Positions 29,423 through 37,959 of a DNA stretch of 64,000 nt are shown one piece after another (the first letter of the stretch is position 1; every line of letters begins with the position of its first letter). Position numbers and translations under genes: made by a program. Location: positions 17,657 through 81,656 of the forward strand of contig NZ_QHJG01000016.1 in assembly GCF_003184185.1 (NCBI RefSeq). Direction: 5' to 3'. The notes below the pieces were generated by a model, which saw nothing but the letters and a program-made list of their open reading frames with translations, had not been told where the DNA came from and searched no databases. This DNA comes from Legionella qingyii (GTDB lineage: Bacteria; Pseudomonadota; Gammaproteobacteria; Legionellales; Legionellaceae).

Positions 29423-30487
29423 TTAACATCCTGAAACATTATTTTGAAAAGAAGATAAAGTACGCAGCAAAAGCTGATTTTGCGACTCATCACCAACGGT
29501 GATTCGTAAATGCTTATGTAGCAATGAATTAGGTAAAAAGCTTTTAATTGCTATGCCTTGATTGGCGAGCCAAGAAGTTAATTCAATCGCATACTCGGTT
29601 TGAACAAGAATGAAGTTTGTTTCAGTTGGATAAACTTTTTCAATTGCAGGACAAGTTTGCAACTCCTGCACTAACTTTGATCGAGACTCTTTAATTGCGC
29701 TAATAGCCTGGGCAAACCATTCAGGCTTTTCCAATGCGCGTAGCGCTAAATCAATCACTACGCTGGAAAGAGGGAAGGGAGGCATAATTTTATTAAAGGC
29801 CTGGATTATATTTGCTTGCGCTAAAATTATTCCTAAACGAAGATTAGCTAAGCCATAAGCCTTAGAAAGAGTACGTAAAACAATTAAATTATCGAATTGG
29901 GAAATTAGGGAAGTTGCACTTTGGGCTTCTGCAAATTCAATATACGCCTCATCAACAACAATAATGGAACGATTCTTATATTCATCGCAAAGAGTTGCAA
30001 TAAAATCCAGATCGATTAGGTTCGCCGTAGGATTATTAGGATTACACAAAAAAATGAGTTTACAATTTTTTTGCCAACTATTTTTGATGTCTGCTAATGA
30101 CAGTTCGAAATTGTTTCGAGAATCTATTGGACATTCAATAAGTTGCGCATGTTGTAAATATACATAAAATGCATACATGGAAAAGGTAGGAGAGAATTGC
30201 ATACATGCATCCTGACCTGCGCTTAAAAATAAACGAGTAATTAAATCAATTCCATCATCTGATCCTCGAGTTAATACAATTTGATTTGCATCCACTTGAT
30301 AACGTTTTGCTAATTGTTCTTGTAACTGGTCTTGCTGATGCTTTTCTGGATAAAAATTTAAATCAATATCCGTGCTTAATGCAGACCAAGGAAGCTCATT
30401 TGCATGTAATCGATATTTAGGAGCTCCATTATGAACATAAGATTGGTTGTTTAATAATTCAGGGCGTATTAAATTAAGTACAGACAT
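29423..30487 (-). CDS. hisC: Histidinol-phosphate aminotransferase
   Basis: A 354-residue PLP-dependent class I/II aminotransferase. The Schiff-base Lys209 is in [22 protein letters not shown] (148-154) and VVDEAY (177-182) form the cofactor pocket, and RITVGD near the C-terminus binds the substrate phosphate or carboxylate. Length is that of HisC. It lies directly after hisD (0-bp gap) and overlaps hisB by 3 bases, consistent with tight coupling in the operon. Confidence 0.96.
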   Translation of the reverse strand: MSVLNLIRPELLNNQSYVHNGAPKYRLHANELPWSALSTDIDLNFYPEKHQQDQLQEQLAKRYQVDANQIVLTRGSDDGIDLITRLFLSAGQDACMQFSPTFSMYAFYVYLQHAQLIECPIDSRNNFELSLADIKNSWQKNCKLIFLCNPNNPTANLIDLDFIATLCDEYKNRSIIVVDEAYIEFAEAQSATSLISQFDNLIVLRTLSKAYGLANLRLGIILAQANIIQAFNKIMPPFPLSSVVIDLALRALEKPEWFAQAISAIKESRSKLVQELQTCPAIEKVYPTETNFILVQTEYAIELTSWLANQGIAIKSFLPNSLLHKHLRITVGDESQNQLLLRTLSSFQNNVSGC

Positions 30488-31786
30488 TTAATTCTCCAAT
30501 GAGTTCAACCTAATGGCTACGGCCTGTGCATGCGCATCCAAACCTTCAATTTGTGCTAATGCAATTGCCGCAGGTCCTAAATTTTTAATTCCTTCTTCGC
30601 TAATCGATTGCACATTAAAGCGAGTTAGGAAATCGAGTGTACTCAGGCCATTATGATTTTTGGCATAACCATTTGTCGGTAGCACATGATTTGATCCGGT
30701 TACATAATCACCAAGAGTTTCAGCAGCCCAGGAACCAAGAAATACAGTGCCTACACTATATATTTTATCTAGTAAATCTTTTGCATCCTCGCGATTTATA
30801 ATTAAATGTTCAGGCGCATAGATGTTGACCATATTTAATTGTTCCGTTTGATCTGCACATGCAATAATCAAGCTGTTTGCCAGTGATTGTTTGATTATTT
30901 GAGCTCTTGATAAGCGAGTAAATTGAGCGTGCAGGTGTTGATTTACCTCTTCTGCAAACTGAATTGTGTCGCAAATCAAAATTACCTGAGAGTCGACTCC
31001 ATGTTCCGCTTGGGCGAGCAGATCCGCAGCAACAAATGCTGGATTTGCTTGATTGTCTGCAAGAATCATCACTTCGGAAGGCCCTGCAGGCATATCGATA
31101 GCCGCACCATACGGATCTGAGGCAACCAGAGTTTTTGCTTCTGTAACATAACTGTTTCCTGGTCCAAAAATCTTATCGACTTTAGTAACCGTTTCAGTCC
31201 CATAAGCCATAGCCGCAATTGCTTGAGCTCCCCCGAGTGCATAAATGGTGTCTATGCCACATAATCGTGCGGCTACAAGTAAATGTTCATTAATGGAACC
31301 TGATGCATCAGGTGGAGTACATAATATTTTTGTAGGACATCCAGCAACCTGCGCGGGTATGGCTTGCATTAACAATGAAGAAACCAAAGGAGTTTTGTTG
31401 CCACCAGGTACATACAAACCGACGCGTTGTATTGGTCTATAGGTGCTATAAATATTCACTCCTTTTGCGGTACATATATTTTTGTTTTCCGGTAAAAGCG
31501 CCTGATGGTAAGTGGTAATGGTTTTGATTGCCTCATTCATGGCAGTAAGTGATTGTCTACTAATGTATGCGTTTTCAATTTTGTTCCTAGAGATTTCCAG
31601 GCTTTTCAAACAAGCCCCATCGAACTGTTCTGTAAATGCAAATAAGGCTTGATCTCCAAATGTTCGTACTTGTTTGATAATCTCGTGTACCTTGCTTTTT
31701 ACTGATGAAGTTTGCATGGGTCGAGTTAAATAGAGTTTTTTTTCAGCTTGGGATAGGGTTTGCCAATTTTTAATCGATAACATCAT
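30488..31786 (-). CDS. hisD: Histidinol dehydrogenase
   Basis: A 432-residue zinc enzyme that oxidises L-histidinol to L-histidine in two NAD-dependent steps. Signature segments are visible: VPGGNKTPLVSSLLM, IFGPGNSYVTEAK, DMPAGPSEVMILAD, LLAQAEHGVDSQ, and near the end APEHL and GSNHVLPTNGYAK. Two adjacent ATG codons could start it. The second is better spaced (7 bases) from GGAG, which lies inside the last hisG codons. The start is 1 base past the hisG stop. Confidence 0.96.
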   Translation of the reverse strand: MMLSIKNWQTLSQAEKKLYLTRPMQTSSVKSKVHEIIKQVRTFGDQALFAFTEQFDGACLKSLEISRNKIENAYISRQSLTAMNEAIKTITTYHQALLPENKNICTAKGVNIYSTYRPIQRVGLYVPGGNKTPLVSSLLMQAIPAQVAGCPTKILCTPPDASGSINEHLLVAARLCGIDTIYALGGAQAIAAMAYGTETVTKVDKIFGPGNSYVTEAKTLVASDPYGAAIDMPAGPSEVMILADNQANPAFVAADLLAQAEHGVDSQVILICDTIQFAEEVNQHLHAQFTRLSRAQIIKQSLANSLIIACADQTEQLNMVNIYAPEHLIINREDAKDLLDKIYSVGTVFLGSWAAETLGDYVTGSNHVLPTNGYAKNHNGLSTLDFLTRFNVQSISEEGIKNLGPAAIALAQIEGLDAHAQAVAIRLNSLEN

Positions 31787-31787
31787 A

Positions 31788-32669
31788 CTACTCCAACATT
31801 TTTTCTATGGGTAAAACCAATATAGAACTGGCACCTAGAGTTTGAATGGTTTCTAAGGTGTTCCAAAATACTCGCTCACTGGAAACAACGTGAACGGCTA
31901 CTTTATCCATATTTCCTGGTAAAGGTAGAATTGTGGGCGATTCAGCTCCAGGTAGTTTTTCTGCAATTGCTTCGAGAGCAGATTTGGGGGCATGAAAAAC
32001 AATATATTTCCGTTCCTGAGCTTGTTGTACTGCCTGAATTCTTCGCGCAAGCATGTCAAATAAGTCTTGAAACATGTTGGAAGACTGTAGCGCGCTTTGG
32101 ATCAATACGGCCTGGCTTGAAAGTACTGTATCGACCTCATTGAGTTTGTTATCCTCCAAAGTTTGGCCACTTGAAACCAGATCACAAATTGCATCAGCCA
32201 TACCCATTCGCGGGGCAACCTCAATTGAGCCCGATAATACAAGACTTTCAGCACATATTTTTTTATCACGTAAATATTGATTCAGTAAATTAGGATAGCT
32301 GGTAGCAATACGTTTGCCATCCAGACTTCCTGGGCCTTGATAGTCCATAGACTCAGGAACAGCAATAGATAAGCGACACGTGCAAGTACCCAACGTTGCT
32401 GTTATTTTGTATCCTTTGTGTGGGTTGGCAAGTGAGGCTTCTAATAAGACGTTTTCACCAACGATACCTCCATCACATAAACCATCAAATACTAAAACCG
32501 GGATGTCATCATCGCGTACAAAAAGTAAATCAATGGGAAAGTTATCAACATGTGTAAGCAGACTATTGGGCTTTATACGAAACTTTAACCCACATCGTTG
32601 TAAAAGATTCAAAGACTCCTCTGATAAACGACCCTTTTTCTGTAATGCCAAACGTAAACGATTTTTCAC
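31788..32669 (-). CDS. hisG: ATP phosphoribosyltransferase, long form
   Basis: A 293-residue HisG that catalyses the first, feedback-controlled step. Features include the N-terminal RLRLALQKKGRLSEESLNLL, the substrate region MGMADAICDLVSSGQTL (PRPP-binding signature), and a C-terminal ~80-residue ACT-like regulatory domain. The last marks the long form, which needs no HisZ partner. Its start overlaps the stop of the regulator gene by 4 bases, so it is the first enzyme of the operon, translationally coupled to its likely repressor. Confidence 0.96.
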   Translation of the reverse strand: MKNRLRLALQKKGRLSEESLNLLQRCGLKFRIKPNSLLTHVDNFPIDLLFVRDDDIPVLVFDGLCDGGIVGENVLLEASLANPHKGYKITATLGTCTCRLSIAVPESMDYQGPGSLDGKRIATSYPNLLNQYLRDKKICAESLVLSGSIEVAPRMGMADAICDLVSSGQTLEDNKLNEVDTVLSSQAVLIQSALQSSNMFQDLFDMLARRIQAVQQAQERKYIVFHAPKSALEAIAEKLPGAESPTILPLPGNMDKVAVHVVSSERVFWNTLETIQTLGASSILVLPIEKMLE

Positions 32670-32962
32670 GATAACTCCGATCTTTTGGCGATTAGTTCAT
32701 AACCGCCAGTACCAAAACTTAAACAGCGTGCTACACGAGTTATTGTGGTCACGCTAACTCCCGTTTGCTCATGAATCGTGCGGTAGGGAATACCTTGTCT
32801 CAATAAAGGAACAACTTGCCAACGATCTGCCATTGCTTCGAGCTCTGCTGGAGTGCATAAATCGGTAAAAAATTGCAATGCTTCATCTTTGTTCTCAAGC
32901 ATGCTGATGGCATGCATTAAATCAGGTAGTGCAGAATGTTTTAGTGTAGTATGTGTTTTCAT
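32666..32962 (-). CDS. TrpR-family (YerC/YecD-type) regulator, likely controls the his operon
   Basis: A 98-residue helix-turn-helix protein of the TrpR superfamily, YerC/YecD type. Residues ~35-75 read like the family core: LCTPAELEAMADRWQVVPLL, then GIPYRTIHEQTGVSVTTITRVARCL as recognition helix region. It overlaps hisG by 4 bases, making it the first cistron. TrpR-like regulators of his genes are known in some gammaproteobacteria (named HisR in comparative studies, from memory). A promoter and palindrome sit immediately upstream, fitting autoregulation with histidine as likely co-repressor. The start has no Shine-Dalgarno sequence and the leader may be only ~25-30 bases. An internal Met16 is an alternative start without better signals. 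Confidence 0.85.
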   Translation of the reverse strand: MKTHTTLKHSALPDLMHAISMLENKDEALQFFTDLCTPAELEAMADRWQVVPLLRQGIPYRTIHEQTGVSVTTITRVARCLSFGTGGYELIAKRSELS

Positions 32963-32963
32963 A

Positions 32964-32991
32964 TTAATGTATTAGCGCGTTATAACATTAA
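32964..32991 (-). promoter_or_regulatory. Palindromic operator candidate before the his operon
   Basis: A 28-bp imperfect palindrome, TTAATGT...ACATTAA with GCGC centre; 11 of 14 pairs match. It lies between the -10 box and the start codon of the TrpR-family gene. This position would block transcription start if bound, as expected for a self-regulating repressor. Confidence 0.55.
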
Positions 32992-32995
32992 TACA

Positions 32996-33024
32996 ATAGT
33001 AAAGACTATTTTTAATTCTGTCAA
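32996..33024 (-). promoter_or_regulatory. Sigma70 promoter of the his operon
   Basis: On the minus strand, a perfect TTGACA (33024-33019), a 17-base spacer and TACTAT (33001-32996). The predicted transcription start falls inside or at the edge of the palindrome at 32964-32991. Confidence 0.75.
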
Positions 33025-33091
33025 TGGAGAAAAGTAGATAAACGATTAATATTGATCTAAAAAAATAGTAGTCTGGGTCTATAAGTTAAAA

Positions 33092-33175
33092 AAATCCCCT
33101 CTCCCAGCATTGGGAGAAGGATAGAGGTGAGGCATCCAGGCTATGAAGCTTCGGCTATGCGTTTAGAATGGAGCG
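33092..33175. repeat. Dispersed intergenic repeat
   Basis: CCCCTCTCCCAGCA-TTGGGAGAAGG hairpin (33095-33120) followed by gaggtgaggcatccaggct. It is the same family as 25421-25455. It lies in the gap between pyrE (ending 33184) and the his promoter and may end the pyrE transcript. Confidence 0.55.
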
Positions 33176-33183
33176 GATCTGGC

Positions 33184-33816
33184 TTAACAACCATACAAAG
33201 ATTGATAAGCCTCAAGTTTTTTAACTTGTTCGTTTTGATTTGTACTCTTTAAGTAATCGATTAAATCAAATAAAGTGATAATTGAATACACATCAATGCC
33301 CTGTGCTTTAATTTCAGATAATGCTGATTCCTTGGTTAGCCCACGTTCGCATCGATCCAGAGCGATAATGACTCCAGTTAATTGGCCACCATGTTGCTTA
33401 ATCAAAGCCTGTGATTCTCTAAAAGCGGTACCTGCAGTAATAACATCATCGACAATAATTGTTTTTCCGGACAAGGGGGCACCAATTAATTGGCCTCCTT
33501 CACCATGATCTTTTACTTCTTTACGGTTAAAAGTAACGGTAGATTCTTTTCCTAACTCAGCTAAAGCTATAGCTGTTGCGGTAGCAAGAGGTAGGCCTTT
33601 ATAAGCGGGCCCAAATAAATGTTCAAATTGGACTTTATGCTCAAGTAAAGTCTTTGCATAAAAATGTCCTAATTTCCTTAAAGCGTCTCCTTGATAAAAT
33701 AAGCCTGCATTAAAAAAATAAGGACTAATACGGCCAGATTTTAAAGTAAACTCACCAAATTTTAATACTTGGCAATCAAGTGCTAATTTTATAAAAGCTG
33801 ATTTCATCTGATTCAT
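33184..33816 (-). CDS. pyrE: Orotate phosphoribosyltransferase
   Basis: A 210-residue type I phosphoribosyltransferase. [20 protein letters not shown] (residues 19-38) binds orotate, [10 protein letters not shown] is conserved, and the PRPP loop [12 protein letters not shown] is near 120-131. Length fits E. coli PyrE (213). It adds ribose-5-phosphate to orotate in UMP synthesis. GGAAA lies 9 bases before the first ATG; a second Met is at position 4. No pyrE attenuator hairpin with a U run was seen in the short leader. Confidence 0.95.
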   Translation of the reverse strand: MNQMKSAFIKLALDCQVLKFGEFTLKSGRISPYFFNAGLFYQGDALRKLGHFYAKTLLEHKVQFEHLFGPAYKGLPLATATAIALAELGKESTVTFNRKEVKDHGEGGQLIGAPLSGKTIIVDDVITAGTAFRESQALIKQHGGQLTGVIIALDRCERGLTKESALSEIKAQGIDVYSIITLFDLIDYLKSTNQNEQVKKLEAYQSLYGC

Positions 33817-33873
33817 TGTGTATTTCCAATAGAAAAAAGTAAGATAAAGATGTTGTTTTTTTTAAAAAAATTC

Positions 33874-33901
33874 TTAACAATCAATAAAAAACTGCTATGC
33901 T
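33874..33901 (+). promoter_or_regulatory. Promoter candidate for the cold-shock gene
   Basis: TTAACA (33874-33879) and TATGCT (33896-33901) with a 16-base spacer. The predicted start leaves a ~130-base 5' untranslated region, as in cspA-type genes whose leaders act as RNA thermosensors. Confidence 0.5.
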
Positions 33902-34039
33902 AATCTATATGTAAGGAAACAATTCTTACGTATAGTGAATGTTTATTATAACTCAGCGTTTTAATAGTAAATATTTTTGCGCTAAAAATAAACATCTGAA
34001 ATAGTTGGATAGTAAAGCTTAAGACAAAGGGGATAGCTA

Positions 34040-34258
34040 ATGTCGCAAAGAGAAACGGGCCATGTAAAATGGTTCAATGAGAAAAAAGGATTTGGATTTA
34101 TCATTAATGAAAGTGGTGACGATATTTTTGTTCATTATAAAGATATCCAAGGTGTAGGATTTAAAACCCTCCATGAAAATGATCCAGTATCCTTTGTGCT
34201 TGATAAAGGACCTAAAGGGTTAAAAGCACAAGACGTTACACTGATTTCCGAACAGTAA
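34040..34258 (+). CDS. Cold-shock domain protein (CspA/CspD family)
   Basis: A 72-residue single OB-fold protein. RNP1 is KGFGFI (residues 16-21) and RNP2 is DIFVHY (28-33), with the usual aromatic surface (W11, F12, F18, F20, F30, H32). It binds single-stranded RNA or DNA and acts as RNA chaperone or antiterminator. Ribosome site AAGGGG lies upstream. The long leader suggests post-transcriptional control by temperature. The exact paralogue (cspA, C, D or E) cannot be decided. Confidence 0.93.
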   Translation: MSQRETGHVKWFNEKKGFGFIINESGDDIFVHYKDIQGVGFKTLHENDPVSFVLDKGPKGLKAQDVTLISEQ

Positions 34259-34559
34259 AGTAACGCATAATATATTCTCAGCTATCGCTGCGTGTTAAGT
34301 TTAACCTAGGCTAAGGATTTGCCGTAACCTGGGTTTACTTCTCATGCAATGAACTTTTTGATTATGGCTACAATCCGGAAATTTTTGTTCTGGTAATGGC
34401 TTTTTATTGAGCTTGAGCCCGAAAATTTAGGGATGTGGCAGTTAGTCAATGATATCTTTTGGCTAAATATTATAAAAACAATAATATAGATCTTGAATTC
34501 TTCAAAAACATCTTCATATATCCCTATCGTTTGTTTATTTTTTACTTTAAGGGATTTGT

Positions 34560-35348
34560 ATGAAACGTTTGTCCATGTATCAGGTAGATGCATTTGCATC
34601 CTCTCTTTTTGAAGGTAATCCTGCAGCAGTTTGCCCTTTAGATAGTTGGTTAACTGATAAAGAAATGCAAAGTATTGCTTCAGAAAATAATTTATCAGAA
34701 ACAGCTTTTTTTGTTCCTGAAGGCGATGGATATTACATAAGATGGTTCACGCCAAATGAAGAGGTTGCTTTATGTGGCCATGCAACCCTTGCCAGTGCTC
34801 ATGTTATTTTTGAGCAATTAAATTTTAAAGGATCGGAAATAAAATTTAATTGCAAAAGTGGGGTACTTATTGTTCGTAAAAATGAAAATGGCATGATGAT
34901 GGACTTCCCAGCGTTGCCATATCATCCAATTGAACTGTCACCAGAGTTACAGCAATTAAATTTAAAAAAACCGCACAAAGTCTTGAAAAGTCAGTTTGAT
35001 TTAATGTTTGTTTATGAGAATGAAAATGACGTAAAAATGGCTGAACCCGATTTGGATGCAGTAGCTCGTTTGGATTACAGAGGCCTCATTTTAACTGCAC
35101 CAGGAAATAATACAGATGTTTATTCACGATGTTTTTATCCAGGATGTAATGTTCCAGAAGATCCTGTAACTGGCTCTGCACATTGCGTTATTGCCCCGTA
35201 TTGGTGTCAACAATTGAGCAAATCACATATTAATGCCCTGCAAGGGGGTAACCGTCAGGGCAAATTGGAGTGTGAAGTAAAAGAAGGACGAGTCTTTCTT
35301 TATGGAACAAGCCATCTTTACTTGGAAGGGACAATTTACTTGCCATGA
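34560..35348 (+). CDS. PhzF-family isomerase
   Basis: A 262-residue protein of the phenazine-biosynthesis PhzF / diaminopimelate-epimerase fold. The N-terminal YQVDAFASSLFEGNPAAV is the family signature, Glu47 in NNLSETAFF is the catalytic acid/base, and GHATLASAHV (about 75-84) and GSAHC near the C-terminus line the active site. No phenazine genes are nearby, so the substrate is unknown; stand-alone members are common and mostly uncharacterised. AAGGGA precedes the start. Its stop overlaps the start of the next gene by 4 bases, forming a two-gene operon with a GNAT acetyltransferase. Confidence 0.88.
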   Translation: MKRLSMYQVDAFASSLFEGNPAAVCPLDSWLTDKEMQSIASENNLSETAFFVPEGDGYYIRWFTPNEEVALCGHATLASAHVIFEQLNFKGSEIKFNCKSGVLIVRKNENGMMMDFPALPYHPIELSPELQQLNLKKPHKVLKSQFDLMFVYENENDVKMAEPDLDAVARLDYRGLILTAPGNNTDVYSRCFYPGCNVPEDPVTGSAHCVIAPYWCQQLSKSHINALQGGNRQGKLECEVKEGRVFLYGTSHLYLEGTIYLP

Positions 35349-35887
35349 ACACTATTGAGACACCAAGACTTTTATTAAGAGCATGGAGCGATGATGATAT
35401 TGCTCCATTTTTTTCTATGAACCAAGATCCCAAGGTAATGGAGTACATTGCTAATTTTTGGACGATGGATATGGTTGCTTCATTTATCGAGCGAATGAAT
35501 GCACAGCTCGCTGAAAAAAATTATACCTTATGGGCTGTAGAAGAAAAAAGTACGCAGGAATTTATGGGTTTTATTGGCTTAAACAGTCCCGCCTGGGAAG
35601 CACATTTTACACCATGTGTGGAAATCGGTTGGCGTTTGGCATTCTCATTTTGGGGTAAGGGCTATGCAACTGAGGGGGCTCAAGCTGTTCTGAATTATGC
35701 ATTTAATACACTAAAATTAAAGGAAGTAGTTGCTTTTACTGTGCCTGAAAATTTACGTTCACAACGCGTTATGGAAAAACTCGGAATGATTCGGGATAGG
35801 TATGGGGATTTTCTTCACCCTAAAATTGATCCAGTCAATTCTTTGGCGAAACACTATCTATTTAGGATAAAAAATAATCCAGATTAA
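35345..35887 (+). CDS. GNAT acetyltransferase (RimJ/RimL type)
   Basis: A 180-residue N-acetyltransferase. It begins IETPRLLLRAWSDDDI, typical of the RimJ/RimL (Acetyltransf_3) family, and has the acetyl-CoA loop FWGKGYATEGAQ (about residues 103-114) and NLRSQRVMEKLGM (motif B). It may modify a ribosomal protein N-terminus, an amino acid or a small molecule; the target is unknown. Translation is coupled to the PhzF-like gene (ATGA overlap), suggesting a shared pathway. Confidence 0.88.
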   Translation: MNTIETPRLLLRAWSDDDIAPFFSMNQDPKVMEYIANFWTMDMVASFIERMNAQLAEKNYTLWAVEEKSTQEFMGFIGLNSPAWEAHFTPCVEIGWRLAFSFWGKGYATEGAQAVLNYAFNTLKLKEVVAFTVPENLRSQRVMEKLGMIRDRYGDFLHPKIDPVNSLAKHYLFRIKNNPD

Positions 35888-36010
35888 TGTCCATCACTTA
35901 ATGGAATGATTACATTATTTCCTTTATTTAATTTACTTAATGACATTATTTGCAGTTCTATTTATCATGAGTGATTTATTTAGAGTGTTCGTATTGGAAA
36001 AGGAGTATCT

Positions 36011-36841
36011 ATGACAATCTATATGTTTCCTGGGCAAGGATCTCAAGCGAAAGGGATGGGGATCGAATTATTTTCTCATTTCCCTGAGCAAATAAAACAG
36101 GCTGATGAGATTTTGGGGTATTCCATTAAGGAATTATGCTTGGATGACCCCAAACAACAACTGAGTAAGACCGAATATACTCAACCCGCATTATATGTTA
36201 TTGAAGCACTATCTTTTTTGGCCAGAACTGCTGAAGAGCCTGCACCACAATATTTTATAGGACATAGTTTAGGCGAGTATGCTGCTTTATTTGCTGCAGG
36301 TGCTTTTGATTTTGTTACAGGATTAAAACTGGTGCAAAAACGTGGTGAATTGATGGCCCAAGCAAGTGGTGGGGGAATGTTGGCTGTAATTAATTTACCA
36401 GAAGAGCGAATTAAATTTTTACTGAGAGCCAATGGATTGGATTCTATAGATTTTGCCAATTTTAATTCACCCAAACAAATTGTTCTTTCCGGACTTGCTG
36501 AGGACATTGCCAAGGCTAATGAATTGCTTGCCAAGGAAGCATTGATGTGTGTCCCATTAAAAGTCAGTGGCGCATTCCATTCTCGTTATATGCAAGCAGC
36601 TGCTAATGAATTTGCAAAATTTATTGCACCGTTTGAGTTCTCTCCACTTCAGACTCAAGTGATTGCTAATGTCACAGCAGAGCCCTATAGCGACACTATG
36701 ATTAAAGACAATTTGGTAAGGCAAATTTCTCATCCTGTTCGGTGGACTGAAACGATCCGTTATCTCAAAAATCAAGGTGAAACGGTTTTTATTGAGGTGG
36801 GTCCTGGAAATGTATTGACCCGTTTGGTAGCGCAAATTTAA
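36011..36841 (+). CDS. Stand-alone malonyl-CoA acyltransferase (FabD / trans-AT type)
   Basis: A 276-residue acyltransferase. MFPGQGSQ opens the protein, GHSLGEY holds the nucleophile Ser86, KRGELM holds Arg111, and GAFHSRYM holds His190, the pattern for malonyl specificity. It moves malonyl from CoA to an acyl carrier protein. It sits alone, not among fab genes, and the sequence (MTIYMFPGQGSQAKGM start) looks closer to free-standing acyltransferases of trans-AT polyketide systems than to typical FabD. No polyketide synthase is in the window, so its partner is unknown. AAAAGGAG lies upstream of the start. Confidence 0.85.
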   Translation: MTIYMFPGQGSQAKGMGIELFSHFPEQIKQADEILGYSIKELCLDDPKQQLSKTEYTQPALYVIEALSFLARTAEEPAPQYFIGHSLGEYAALFAAGAFDFVTGLKLVQKRGELMAQASGGGMLAVINLPEERIKFLLRANGLDSIDFANFNSPKQIVLSGLAEDIAKANELLAKEALMCVPLKVSGAFHSRYMQAAANEFAKFIAPFEFSPLQTQVIANVTAEPYSDTMIKDNLVRQISHPVRWTETIRYLKNQGETVFIEVGPGNVLTRLVAQI

Positions 36842-36988
36842 TTATTCCAAAAGAGCAGATATTCCCATAAAAATGAACCACGTTTTATGGGAGTATCGAA
36901 TTAAATAATTAAAATCTTATACGTCGTTATATCCAGTAGAAAAATATCATCTACACTTAATGAGAAATCAATTTACAGGGGATGTGAT

Positions 36989-37867
36989 ATGACGATTCGA
37001 CTAAAACATGAGCATGGAACATTAGAAGCGATAGAACTTTTTCAGCTACAACACCATTTAGCGCTTCCTCGCCTTAAAAACTATTTGCAATCCAAAGGCT
37101 CAAGACAATGCAAATCAATAAAAAAAATTAGTATTGGGCATTCCACTTTGGATGATAAAGATTATAGTGCACTCCATGACATCCTGAAATTATCCTCTAA
37201 AGTAAGTGAGGTTTCCTTTTATGCGAACCATATTGATACGGAGCACCTCGCTTATTTATTTGATTCATTACCCAATAAAAAACTGAATACAATCAGATTT
37301 GTAGATAATTGGATAGGGGAGAAAGTTCCTGCTCACTTTTTCTCCTTTCTAAAAAAGAAAAAGCTGAACGTTTTGGATTTATCATTAAACTGGTTACGTG
37401 ATACTGGAGTGCAGTGTTTATTAGCAGCATTGGAAACGAATACAGATTTATACGAGTTGGTATTAAGCTGTAATGATTTTAGCTTGGCAGGAATGAATGC
37501 TGTGCATCATTTTGTGTTGAAACATCCCTCATTAAAAATTTTGGACATATCATACAATAACTTGAATGAAGAATGCGCCAAAGAAATTGCCGCCATGATT
37601 ACTAAATCACAATCTTTGACTCACCTTATTATAAGAAGCAACAAAATTGGTGATGTCGGGGCTGAGTATATTTCACAAGCATTAAAATCAAATAATAATT
37701 TAAAATATGTAGATTTATCAGATAATAAGATTTCAGGGACAGGCTTGTCTCAGCTCGTTCGTGAGGCAGAGACTCATGATAACCTTGAAGAGTTGATATT
37801 AAAGTATAATCATCTTCTTCCTTCAATGTTAAAACCAAACCGATCAGATTTACACGTTTTTTATTGA
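36989..37867 (+). CDS. Leucine-rich-repeat protein, ribonuclease-inhibitor type
   Basis: A 292-residue protein built of RI-like leucine-rich repeats of about 28 residues. Recurring LxxLxLxxNxL cores are visible from residue ~65 to ~275: LNVLDLSLNWL, LYELVLSCNDF, LKILDISYNNL, LTHLIIRSNKI, LKYVDLSDNKI and LEELILKYNHL. There is no signal peptide or transmembrane segment. Proteins of this kind are common among Legionella Dot/Icm substrates (LegL group) and bind host proteins; translocation is inference here. Ribosome site GGGGATG-type lies upstream. Transcribed on its own. Confidence 0.8.
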   Translation: MTIRLKHEHGTLEAIELFQLQHHLALPRLKNYLQSKGSRQCKSIKKISIGHSTLDDKDYSALHDILKLSSKVSEVSFYANHIDTEHLAYLFDSLPNKKLNTIRFVDNWIGEKVPAHFFSFLKKKKLNVLDLSLNWLRDTGVQCLLAALETNTDLYELVLSCNDFSLAGMNAVHHFVLKHPSLKILDISYNNLNEECAKEIAAMITKSQSLTHLIIRSNKIGDVGAEYISQALKSNNNLKYVDLSDNKISGTGLSQLVREAETHDNLEELILKYNHLLPSMLKPNRSDLHVFY

Positions 37868-37886
37868 TATTATATGCAGAATTATC

Positions 37887-37932
37887 TAACCGTTCAGTGT
37901 AGTATTCACTTTCTGTGATACATGAACGGTTA
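37887..37932. other. Inverted repeat before the MFS gene
   Basis: TAACCGTTCA (37887-37896) and TGAACGGTTA (37923-37932) form a perfect 10-bp stem with a 26-base loop, 27 bases before the next start codon. It has no T tract. It could be an operator pair, a leader hairpin or a weak terminator of the LRR gene. Confidence 0.45.
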
Positions 37933-37959
37933 TGTATATTTATCAATGGAGTTTTGCCC

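Noticed and set aside
32963..33183. Histidine attenuator leader peptide
   Set aside because: No run of His codons and no competing terminator with a T tract was seen before the regulator or hisG.
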